A program made the position numbers and the translations under genes. Of a DNA stretch of 13,001 nt, positions 5,859-12,958 are shown one piece after another. The first letter of the stretch is position 1. Every line of letters begins with the position of its first letter. The notes below the pieces were generated by a model. It was given only the letters and a program-made list of their open reading frames with translations. It was not told the DNA's origin and ran no database searches. Location: positions 1 through 13,001 of the forward strand of contig VGPE01000060.1 of assembly GCA_016875645.1 (NCBI GenBank), in the 5' to 3' direction. The DNA comes from Chloroflexota bacterium (GTDB lineage: Bacteria > Chloroflexota > Limnocylindria > Limnocylindrales > CSP1-4).

Positions 5859-7453
5859 GCGATGGTCGCGGCGCGCCTCACGACCCCGCCGGGACGCACG
5901 TCATCGCGTTGTTCGCCGGCTGCGATCACGCGGCTCCCGGCCACGATCACCTCCTCGATCCCCGCCGGGAACCGGTGCGGCTCGGCGAACGTGGCGTTGT
6001 CGAGCACCGTCTCCGGGTCAACGACCACGAGGTCGGCACGGCGGCCCTCGGCGACCAGCCCGCGATCCGCAAGGCCGATCCGCTCGGCGGGACGCGACGT
6101 GGCCATGGCGATGGCGCCCTCGAGTGTGACCAGGCCCTGGTCCCGCACGTAGCGCCCGAGGAAGCGCGGGTAGCAGCCGAACGAGCGAGGGTGCGGCCGG
6201 CCAACCCCGGATGGACCGTCGGGGTCCATCGCGACGCCGTCGGAGCCGATCGAGGTCGCCTCGTGGCAGAGCACGGCCAGCAGGTCGTCCTCGGAGCGAC
6301 CGTAGCCCACGCTCATTGCCCGGTTCTCCGTGTCGCGGATGAGATCGAGCACCGCGAGCGACGGGTCGATTCCGCGGCGCCGGCCGATCTCCTCGACCGT
6401 GAGCCCGAGCAACTCCTCCATGCCCGGGTCGACCAGGACGATCTCCACCTCGTCCCAGTCGATGAAGCGCGAGGATCGCCAGTCCTCCAGGATCCGGCGC
6501 CGTTCGGCTTCGTCCCCGAGGCGTTCGACGATGGCCGGCGCCCCGCCCGCCTGCGCCCACTCCGGCAGAATCTGCGAGGTGTTCGCGGAGCCCGCGACAT
6601 AGGGGTAGATGTCGGTCCCGATGTCGAGGCCCTCCCCGCGGGCGCGGTCGATCAGGGCGAGGGCCTGCGGGACCTTGCCCCAGTTGCGACGCCCGGCGAC
6701 GGCCAGGTGCGACACCTGCAGCCGGCAGCCCGTGGCCCGGGCCACCGCGATCGCCTCCTCCACGGCACCCAGCAGGCGATCGTTGTAGTTGCGCATGTGG
6801 ACCGCGAACAGCCGGCCATGGCGGGCGACGGCCCGGCCCAGGGCAACCAGCTCGTCGAAGTCCGCCGACATCGCCGGCGGGAACATGAGGCCGGTCGACA
6901 GGCCGACGGCGCCGGCCTCGAACGACTCATCGAGCAGCCGAACCATGGTGGCCCGTTCGTCGGTCGTGGCCGGGCGGGCCTCGTTGCCGCCGGCGGCAAC
7001 CTTGAGCGTGATGTGGCCGATGAGCGGCGCCACGTTGATCGCGGGTCGGGCCCGCTCGACGGCGGCGGCGTACTCGGCGAACGAGCGCCACGACGCTCGC
7101 ACGGCCGGGTCGGGGTCGATGCCCTTGAGCGCGTCGCGGATCTCGGCGGCCCGCGCGTCGGTGAGGGGCGCCGGGCTCATGCCGCAGTTGCCGATGACCT
7201 CGGTCGTGACCCCCTGGCGCACGGAGCTGCGCGCACGGGGATCCGAGAGGATCGTGAAATCGGAATGGGTGTGGATGTCGACGAATCCGGGCGCCACGAT
7301 CCGCCCGGCCGCGTCGATCGTGTCAGCGGCTTCGGCGGCGGACAGGTCCCCGAGAGCCGCCACGCGACCCTCGCGGACCCCGACGTCGGAACGACGGCGG
7401 GGGGAGCCCGATCCGTCGATCAAGCTCCCCCCGCGGATGATCAGGTCGAACAT
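5855..7453 (-). CDS. N-acyl-D-amino-acid deacylase family amidohydrolase
   Basis: A 532-residue metal-dependent amidohydrolase of the D-aminoacylase family, which removes the acyl group from N-acyl-D-amino acids; relatives hydrolyse D-glutamate or D-aspartate derivatives and related amides. The N-terminal beta-sandwich strand MFDLIIRGGSLIDG leads to the metal site His61-x-His63 (DIHTHSD). The family-specific cysteine Cys90 (GNCG), His219 (HMRN), His249 (SHL) and Asp405 (IGSDG) match the known zinc and catalytic residues of D-aminoacylase. The HPRSFGCYPRFLGRYVRD segment near 421-438 is also typical. Length and landmarks are full, so it should be active. The ATG at 7453 gives the canonical N-terminus although its ribosome site is weak. 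It begins the coupled block with the two MFS genes, 52 nt after the FAH gene. The exact substrate is unknown. Confidence 0.92.
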   Translation of the reverse strand: MFDLIIRGGSLIDGSGSPRRRSDVGVREGRVAALGDLSAAEAADTIDAAGRIVAPGFVDIHTHSDFTILSDPRARSSVRQGVTTEVIGNCGMSPAPLTDARAAEIRDALKGIDPDPAVRASWRSFAEYAAAVERARPAINVAPLIGHITLKVAAGGNEARPATTDERATMVRLLDESFEAGAVGLSTGLMFPPAMSADFDELVALGRAVARHGRLFAVHMRNYNDRLLGAVEEAIAVARATGCRLQVSHLAVAGRRNWGKVPQALALIDRARGEGLDIGTDIYPYVAGSANTSQILPEWAQAGGAPAIVERLGDEAERRRILEDWRSSRFIDWDEVEIVLVDPGMEELLGLTVEEIGRRRGIDPSLAVLDLIRDTENRAMSVGYGRSEDDLLAVLCHEATSIGSDGVAMDPDGPSGVGRPHPRSFGCYPRFLGRYVRDQGLVTLEGAIAMATSRPAERIGLADRGLVAEGRRADLVVVDPETVLDNATFAEPHRFPAGIEEVIVAGSRVIAAGEQRDDVRPGGVVRRAATIA

Positions 7454-7505
7454 CGAGGCAGGTCCGCGGCCCCTTCGCAGACTGGTCAGGCGGGCGACGT
7501 GCTGC

Positions 7506-8450
7506 CTATGCCCGCCACTTGAGGCCGATGGGCGACGTGCGCGCGGCGACCGGCGTCACGAGCGTGCCGAGGTGGCCGATCGTGCCGTACTGGACGTCGC
7601 CCGCCTTGAGGTAGACACCGGCCGCGTCGCCGGTTCCGTCGAGGGTGCCCGACGCGATCACGTCGCCCGGCTCCCAGGTCATGAACTGGGACGCGAAGGA
7701 GATGATCTCCGCGAAGTTGAAGATCATGTCCCCGGTGTTGCCCTTCTGCCACACCTTGTCGTTGACCTTGAGCTCCATGTCCATGTTGCTCGGGTTCGGG
7801 ACCTCGTCGGTGGTGGTGATCCACGGGCCCCACGCGGCGAAGCCGTCGATCCACTTGCCGTTGAGCCAGTCGAAGAAGGAGTCGAAGCCGCCCGGGTTGC
7901 GCCCGGCGACGTTCCAGTCCATCGAGCGGCCGGAGATGTCGTTGATCACCGAGTAGCCGACGACGTAGTCGAGCGCGCGCTCGTAGGGGATGTCGCGGCC
8001 GCGCTTGCCGATGACGACGGCGAGCTCCAGCTCCCAGTCGGTCGAGTTCTCAGACGTGGGCGGCAGCGTCACCGCGTCACCCGGCCCGATGATCGAGGAG
8101 CTGGGCTTGATGAACAGCTTGGGAACGATGACGTTCTTGTCGACCCGCTGCCCGCCGCCCTCTTCGATGTGCTTCTGGAAGTTGCCGGCGATGCAGATCA
8201 GCTTGCCGGGCCGCTGGATCGGGGCCAGCAGCTTGACCGAGCCGAGGGGCTTGCCCTGGGCGCCGGACCCGGCGATGCGGCGGGCCTCGGCGAGTGCCGA
8301 ATCGCCGGCGTTGATCACGTCGAAGAGGCTGGCCGAGAGGCGGCCGCCGGACGCTTCGTTGAGGTCGACGACGACGTCACCGCCGCCCTGCTTGACGATG
8401 ACGGCCGACCGGGCCGCTCCGTTGGAGCCCTGGTACGAGGCGAGGCGCAT
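7506..8450 (-). CDS. Fumarylacetoacetate hydrolase (FAH) family protein
   Basis: A 314-residue FAH-family enzyme; members hydrolyse or decarboxylate diketo acids in sugar-acid and aromatic catabolism, using a Mg or Mn ion. The N-terminal lead domain (1-75) is followed by KLICIAGNFQKHIEE (83-97), KLFIKPSSSIIGPGD (111-125), the metal ligands Glu140 and Glu142 (DWELELAVVIGKRGRDI), and Asp171 (VINDISGRS). GDVIASGTLDGTG at 262-274 corresponds to the family GDVIATGTPxGVG, with Pro replaced by Leu. The ATG at 8450 is selected because AGGAGGG precedes it; the ORF extends to 8594, but into the upstream oxidoreductase gene. In the L-fucose/L-rhamnose diketo-hydrolase routes this family releases pyruvate and lactate, a role that would fit this cluster but is unproven. 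Confidence 0.92.
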   Translation of the reverse strand: MRLASYQGSNGAARSAVIVKQGGGDVVVDLNEASGGRLSASLFDVINAGDSALAEARRIAGSGAQGKPLGSVKLLAPIQRPGKLICIAGNFQKHIEEGGGQRVDKNVIVPKLFIKPSSSIIGPGDAVTLPPTSENSTDWELELAVVIGKRGRDIPYERALDYVVGYSVINDISGRSMDWNVAGRNPGGFDSFFDWLNGKWIDGFAAWGPWITTTDEVPNPSNMDMELKVNDKVWQKGNTGDMIFNFAEIISFASQFMTWEPGDVIASGTLDGTGDAAGVYLKAGDVQYGTIGHLGTLVTPVAARTSPIGLKWRA

Positions 8451-8496
8451 GGGTGGTTCCCTCCTGTCCTGATCTCTGCCTGCTGGGGCTGGTTCG

Positions 8497-9579
8497 CTAC
8501 GGCTGCGGCGGCGCGACGGGCACGCGCACGTTCCCCTGCGCCTGCGACTGGAGCACGGCCTCAATGATGGCGGTCGTGCGCCGCGCGTGCTCAACCGGAC
8601 TCGCGGTGGGACGGCCGGTCTCGAGGCCCGTGATGAGGTCCACGACCGCGGCGTGCATGCCCGAAATGGAATAGGCCGGGGCCAGGAACTCGGTCTGGCG
8701 GGTGGGTGCGCCGCTGGGCATCATCGTGCCGCCGCCCGCGATCGCGCGCAGCTCCGAGCCGAACTCATCGACCGTGATCCGGCCCTTCGCGGCCCGGAGG
8801 CTCACGATCGTGTCGGGCTGGGTGTTCTTCATGCCCGTGAGGTAGGCGCGCACGCCGTTGGCGAAGGCGACGTAGTAGTTCGCCGCCGGCTCGCTGCTCT
8901 CGGTCTTGCCGCCGTCGCCCTTGTACTCGGTGCCGTAGTCCTCGAACCCGGGCTCCAGTTCGCTGACGACCCAGATGGGATCGCCGTCGGCGTAGTAGCA
9001 GAGCAGGTCGACCAGGTGGGTGTGGTTGCGGAAGAGCATCGCCCGCGGGCCGCCGGACTCCGCGATGATCTGCGACAGATCGCCCAGGCGGCCCGACCGG
9101 AGGATCGCCCGCGCGTTGACGTACTGGGGGATCCAGCGGCGCGTGAAGTTGATGTTGACGACCGTGCCGGCGGCCTTCGCGGCGGCGACCATCCGGTCCG
9201 CGTCCGCGAGGTTGGTGGCCAGCGGCTTGTCGCAGAAGATGCCCTTCGCGCCGTGCTCGACGGCGGCGAGGAACGGGTCGGCGTGGAGGAAGTCCGGCGT
9301 CACGATCGAGACGAGGTCCGGCTTCTCCCGCGCGAGCATCTCGCGGTAGTTCTCGTAGGTCTTCGCGCCCGGCCAGCGACCGCTCCAGCGCTCCAGGAAC
9401 TGGTCGCGCATGGCCGGGTTGATGTCGCAGCCGGCGACGACCTCCACGTTCGGCACTGCGGCGAGGGCCGCTGCGTGGCTGTACGGGATGGACGTCCCGA
9501 GCACAGGATCCGATGCCGGCGGCGGTGGATCGGTGGCGATCCAGGACAGGCCGATGATGGCGGTGCGGTACGTGGTCAA
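8497..9579 (-). CDS. Gfo/Idh/MocA family oxidoreductase, TTG start
   Basis: A 360-residue NAD(P)-dependent oxidoreductase of the Gfo/Idh/MocA family, which oxidises or reduces sugars and inositols. The N-terminal Rossmann domain leads into the EKP-type motif, here CDKPLA at 116-121 with Lys118 as the expected catalytic lysine, and into HTHLVD at 186-191 where the family carries its catalytic histidine. The glycine motif at residues 9-15 reads IGLSWIA, so the second glycine is Ser, and a proline-rich insert (DPPPPASDPVLG) separates it from the next helix. The C-terminal domain has the usual sheet region (220-300). The TTG start at 9579 is supported by AGGAGG exactly 7 nt upstream; no good ATG or GTG alternative occurs before the beta strand. 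It lies 66 nt behind the second double amidohydrolase gene and 46 nt ahead of the FAH gene. Substrate unknown. Confidence 0.9.
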   Translation of the reverse strand: MTTYRTAIIGLSWIATDPPPPASDPVLGTSIPYSHAAALAAVPNVEVVAGCDINPAMRDQFLERWSGRWPGAKTYENYREMLAREKPDLVSIVTPDFLHADPFLAAVEHGAKGIFCDKPLATNLADADRMVAAAKAAGTVVNINFTRRWIPQYVNARAILRSGRLGDLSQIIAESGGPRAMLFRNHTHLVDLLCYYADGDPIWVVSELEPGFEDYGTEYKGDGGKTESSEPAANYYVAFANGVRAYLTGMKNTQPDTIVSLRAAKGRITVDEFGSELRAIAGGGTMMPSGAPTRQTEFLAPAYSISGMHAAVVDLITGLETGRPTASPVEHARRTTAIIEAVLQSQAQGNVRVPVAPPQP

Positions 9580-9586
9580 GGGTGAA

Positions 9587-9592
9587 CCTCCT
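9587..9592 (-). promoter_or_regulatory. Ribosome binding site that fixes the TTG start of the Gfo/Idh/MocA gene
   Basis: AGGAGG on the minus strand sits 7 nt before the TTG at 9579, optimal spacing. The next residues (TTYRTAIIG) are a typical oxidoreductase N-terminus. This site decides between the TTG and later in-frame starts that would cut the Rossmann strand. Confidence 0.8.
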
Positions 9593-9645
9593 GGGGGTCC
9601 TGGTCCGGCGGGGCCGACGACGGCGCCCGCTCCGGTGACGGAAAA

Positions 9646-11139
9646 TCAGGTCAGCCCGTAGAGCCGGGCCGCGTTGCCGAAATAGACGTCGTCCTGCTGG
9701 TCCTCCGGGATCTGGGCGTCCTGGTACGTGCCCAGCACGTAGGCCGGATCCAGGAGCGGCGCGTCTGTGCCGTAGAGGAACTTGTGGCGGGGCACCGTCC
9801 GCGCGACCTCCCGCACCCGCTCGAGCGTGGCGAAGCTGCTGGACATCTCCAGGTGGATGTTGTCGGCCTGGACGGTGGCCCATGCCCCCGGCCGGTCGGG
9901 GAAGCCCAGGCCGCCGTGGGCGATCACGATCGGCAGCCGCGGGTGGTCGCGCGCGATCCGGACCAGGTGCTGCTCCCACTCAGGGCCGTCGTTGTGGATC
10001 TTCACCGGCCGCCCGTAGTCGGCGAGGATGCGGAAGACGTCGCGGATCTGGCTGGTCCCCGTGTGGCGGCTCGAGCCCTCGCAGTGCACCTTGATCCCGA
10101 CGATTCCGGGCGCGTCGCCCCAGCGCCGGATCTGGTCGCGGGTCGCGTCGAGGTCGTTGGGGTCCGCCACGAGGTAGCCGACCTGGCCCGGCAGCCGGGC
10201 GCAGCCCTCCACGACCTCGAGATTGCCGGCCTCGGTGTCGGAATTGATCGCAAGGATGCTCGACGAGACGGCATGCGTGGTGCCGGTCAGACGGGCAAGT
10301 TCCGGGACGAGATCCGGGAAGTCGAGGTCGGTGACATCCCACCGCAACGGACCGCTGTGGGTGTGCACGTCGACGGCACGGGCCAGCCGGCGGACCTCCG
10401 GCAGCTCGATGGGCCCGGCCGGCAGCCCGAAGATGCGCGCCGCGTTGCCGCCGAGAATCGCGCGCTTCGCGTCGTCGGGGATCGGCGCCGTGAGGATCGC
10501 GTTGAGGGAGGACCGCATCGCGCGAATGGGAGCTTCGGTACCGAGCAGGACACGTTCGGCGCCGATCTCGCGGACGGCGATCCCGATTGCGCCCAGGTGC
10601 GCCGCCCGGGACGACTCCACGAACAGGTGCTCCCAGTGGCGGGCGGCCGCGAGCACGTCCACGGAGTTGATGTAGTGCCAGCCCGACAGGACCACGGGCA
10701 CGCCGAGCCCGGCCGTGGCGGCGCCGACCGCGGACGCGTCGCCGTAGGCCCGGATCGCGGCGATCAGCGGCTTGCCGGTGGCGGCTGCGGCTCGCACGAG
10801 CCGATCAGTCGCCGCACCACCCTTGCCGGGCAGGGCCTCGCCCTCCAGCCAGAAGCCGGCCACGCGTGAGCCCAGGCCCGACGCCTGGTCCAGCGTGTCG
10901 CTCCGCTCCGGAGCCAGTACGGCGACCGGGTGGAGGCCCGGGTCGCGCTCACAGGCCTCGAGGACGGCCCGGTTGCCCAGGCGGCTCTCCCCGTACAGGG
11001 CGTTGCGGTGGCGGACGAGGGAGTGGCGGATTCCGTGGGCGCGCCGCTCTGCGGCGAGGGTCTCTGCGGTCGCGCCGGCGGCGTTGCCGTGGGCCGGTCC
11101 GATCTGGCTGTTGACGTCGATGAAGCCGTGGTCAGTCAC
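9646..11139 (-). CDS. Two-barrel amidohydrolase with degenerate N-terminal half (paralogue 2)
   Basis: A 497-residue protein made of two homologous Amidohydro_2-type halves. The C-terminal half (about 255-497) keeps a full metal site: His259-x-His261 (DVHTHSG), His352 (KVHC), His382 (KIHNDGP), His408 (IAHGG) and Asp459 (YGTDAP). The N-terminal half (1-240) aligns to it, but the HxH is DVNSQIG (Asn10, Gln12) and the terminal Asp is Glu202 (LGTEAP), so metal binding there is probably lost. Both halves end in a matching GNAAR-I/L-F/Y-GL. The likely chemistry is hydrolysis of a lactone, amide or similar bond, or decarboxylation, in the cytosol. The GTG at 11139 has GAGGGGG upstream with a long (about 12 nt) spacing. 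It follows the first paralogue by 45 nt. Substrate unknown. Confidence 0.85.
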   Translation of the reverse strand: MTDHGFIDVNSQIGPAHGNAAGATAETLAAERRAHGIRHSLVRHRNALYGESRLGNRAVLEACERDPGLHPVAVLAPERSDTLDQASGLGSRVAGFWLEGEALPGKGGAATDRLVRAAAATGKPLIAAIRAYGDASAVGAATAGLGVPVVLSGWHYINSVDVLAAARHWEHLFVESSRAAHLGAIGIAVREIGAERVLLGTEAPIRAMRSSLNAILTAPIPDDAKRAILGGNAARIFGLPAGPIELPEVRRLARAVDVHTHSGPLRWDVTDLDFPDLVPELARLTGTTHAVSSSILAINSDTEAGNLEVVEGCARLPGQVGYLVADPNDLDATRDQIRRWGDAPGIVGIKVHCEGSSRHTGTSQIRDVFRILADYGRPVKIHNDGPEWEQHLVRIARDHPRLPIVIAHGGLGFPDRPGAWATVQADNIHLEMSSSFATLERVREVARTVPRHKFLYGTDAPLLDPAYVLGTYQDAQIPEDQQDDVYFGNAARLYGLT

Positions 11140-11184
11140 GTGGTGGTGCGTCCCCCTCAGGTGGGCGGCGGGCTCGGGCGAGGC

Positions 11185-12750
11185 TCAGGCGAGGCCGAAG
11201 AGGCGCGCCGCGTTGTCGTGGTACGTGGCGTCCTGGCGGTCGGCCGGGATGTGCGCATCCTGGTAGGTGCCCAGCACGAAGCTCGGGTCCAGCAGCGGCG
11301 CGTCGGTGCCGTAGAGGAACTTGTGCGGGGGCATGATGTGGAGCATCTGGCGCACCGTGGGGATCTGCGCGAAGCTGCTGCACATCTCGAGGTAGATGTT
11401 GTCCGCCGCCGCGGTCAGCGCGGCGCCCTCCAGCATCGGGTAGCCCAGGCCGCCGTGGGCGATGATGATCGGCAGGCGCGGGTGGCGGCGCGCGAGGTCC
11501 AGCAGGCGCGCGTCCCAGTCGGGCCCGTCGTTGTGGATCTTCACGGGTCTGCCGTAGTCGGCGAAGACCTCGAACAGGGCCGCGATCTCACGGCTGCCCG
11601 TCGGCCGGCCCGACCACTGGCAGTGCACCTTTGTGCCCACGATGCCGGGCTTGTCCCCGAACCGGCGGATCTGGTCGCGGGTTGCCTCGACATCGTTGGG
11701 GTCCCCGGCGATGTAGCCGAGCTGGCCCGTCCCCGCGCCGCAGACCTCGACGGTGCGGGCGTTGCCAGCATCGGTGTCGGCCCCCAGCGCGTGGACCGAC
11801 GAGGCGACGGCGGCGACCGCGTTGTTCTGGGCAGCCAGCAGCGGCATCAGGTCGCGATCGTCCACGTAGGGCGCATCCCACGGCAGGGGCCCCAGGTGGG
11901 TGTGGGCGTCGATCACGCGGCGCGGGCGGACGACGGCGGGGAGCGTGGTCGCGGTCGCCGAAGAGGGCAGGCCAAACAGGCGCCGGGCGTTGTCGCCGAG
12001 GATCAGTCGCTTCTCGTCGTCGCTGATCGGCGCCGCGACGATCGCATTGATGCCCGACTGCATCGCGCGGAACGGCGCCCCGCTGCCGTACAGGACACGC
12101 TCGGCACCGATCTCGCGGACGGCCACCTCGATCGCGCCCAGGTGCGCCATGCGGCTGGTCTCGAGGTGCAGGTGCGGATACCGCCGCGCCGCGGCCAGGT
12201 TGTCAACGGAATGGTCGTAGTGGTGGCCGACGAGGATCACGGGAACGCCGAGATCCGCTGTTGCCCGCCCGATCCGCGATGCGTCAGCCCATTCGCCCAG
12301 GACGATGAACAGCGGCCTGCCCGTGGAGGCGGCGGTCCGCGCGAGGTTCTCGGAGGCCACCGAGTCGATCGGGACGGCGCGGCCCTCCAGCCAGAAGGCG
12401 GCGACCTTCGACGCGATGGCGCCGATCCGGCGCAGGTACTCGTCGGAGCGATCGACGGTGAGCGTGGCGACCGGCACGATCGCGGGGTCCGCCTGGGCGG
12501 CCTCGAGCAGGAGGCTATTGCCGAACGTCGCCTCGCCCAGGGCCGCGGTCCGGTGGCGAGCCAGCGTCAGGCGGACGCCGTGCTCGCGGCGCTCGCGCGC
12601 GAGATCCTCCGGCGGTGCCCCCGCAGCGCGGCCGTGGTGCGATCCGATCTGGGTGTTGACGTCGACGATGCCGTAGTCAGGATCGGCACCGGCGTCCGGA
12701 TCGGGACGAGTGCCCGCCTGCCAGCCATTCAACGCGCGCTCGCCCTCCAC
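11185..12750 (-). CDS. Two-barrel amidohydrolase with degenerate N-terminal half (paralogue 1)
   Basis: A 521-residue sister of the following gene with the same double architecture. The C-terminal half (about 278-521) has His283-x-His285 (DAHTHLG), His376 (KVHC), His406 (KIHNDGP), His432 (IAHGG) and Asp483 (YGTDAP), a complete amidohydrolase metal set. The N-terminal half (about 27-261) reads DVNTQIG (Asn32, Gln34) where the HxH should be, and YGSGAP (Gly224) where the catalytic Asp should be. A polar, Gly/Pro/Asp-rich stretch of 26 residues precedes the first strand and is missing in the paralogue. The GTG at 12750 is chosen because GAGGGAG lies about 9 nt upstream; an internal TTG at residue 7 is possible. 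It is the first complete gene of the run, after a 208-nt gap. Function unknown; lactonase, amidohydrolase or decarboxylase are the options. Confidence 0.85.
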   Translation of the reverse strand: MEGERALNGWQAGTRPDPDAGADPDYGIVDVNTQIGSHHGRAAGAPPEDLARERREHGVRLTLARHRTAALGEATFGNSLLLEAAQADPAIVPVATLTVDRSDEYLRRIGAIASKVAAFWLEGRAVPIDSVASENLARTAASTGRPLFIVLGEWADASRIGRATADLGVPVILVGHHYDHSVDNLAAARRYPHLHLETSRMAHLGAIEVAVREIGAERVLYGSGAPFRAMQSGINAIVAAPISDDEKRLILGDNARRLFGLPSSATATTLPAVVRPRRVIDAHTHLGPLPWDAPYVDDRDLMPLLAAQNNAVAAVASSVHALGADTDAGNARTVEVCGAGTGQLGYIAGDPNDVEATRDQIRRFGDKPGIVGTKVHCQWSGRPTGSREIAALFEVFADYGRPVKIHNDGPDWDARLLDLARRHPRLPIIIAHGGLGYPMLEGAALTAAADNIYLEMCSSFAQIPTVRQMLHIMPPHKFLYGTDAPLLDPSFVLGTYQDAHIPADRQDATYHDNAARLFGLA

Positions 12751-12958
12751 CGCGATCTGCTCCCTCGTGCGGATCCGTGCACGCCGCCGGCCGATGGCTC
12801 CCCGGACGGTCAGTCGGCGGCAAGCCGGCGCGTGGTGAGCGCGCGCGTCGTCGGTCCCGGGCCGTCGGGTCCTCCGGCCTCCGGTCGAGGGACAGCGTAG
12901 ACCGCCCGACGGTCGAGCGTGGCGCCGGTGGCGCGCCGACGCGGCCGGGCCCGTGTCG
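12751..12958. other. Non-coding gap between the SDR and the first double amidohydrolase
   Basis: This 208-nt stretch separates the end of the short-chain dehydrogenase from the first amidohydrolase start and is long enough to hold a promoter for the run. I see only short GC-rich inverted repeats, for example CGCCGGC at 12785-12791 with GCCGGCG at 12824-12830, and no convincing -10/-35 pair or T-tract terminator. Confidence 0.4.

Noticed and set aside
3277..6152. Long plus-strand open frames (606 and 525 codons) opposite the MFS and deacylase genes
   Set aside because: Low-complexity Arg/Asp/Gly/His-rich translation, no domain and no ribosome site, opposite well-supported genes on the minus strand.
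5909..7522. 537-codon plus-strand open frame opposite the D-aminoacylase
   Set aside because: Shadow of the deacylase reading frame; the minus-strand product has all catalytic residues while this one has no family features.
10930..12900. 656-codon open frame on the plus strand
   Set aside because: It lies opposite the two double-barrel amidohydrolase genes. Its translation is rich in Arg, Gly, Asp, Val and His with no recognisable domain, as expected from the antisense frame of high-GC coding DNA.
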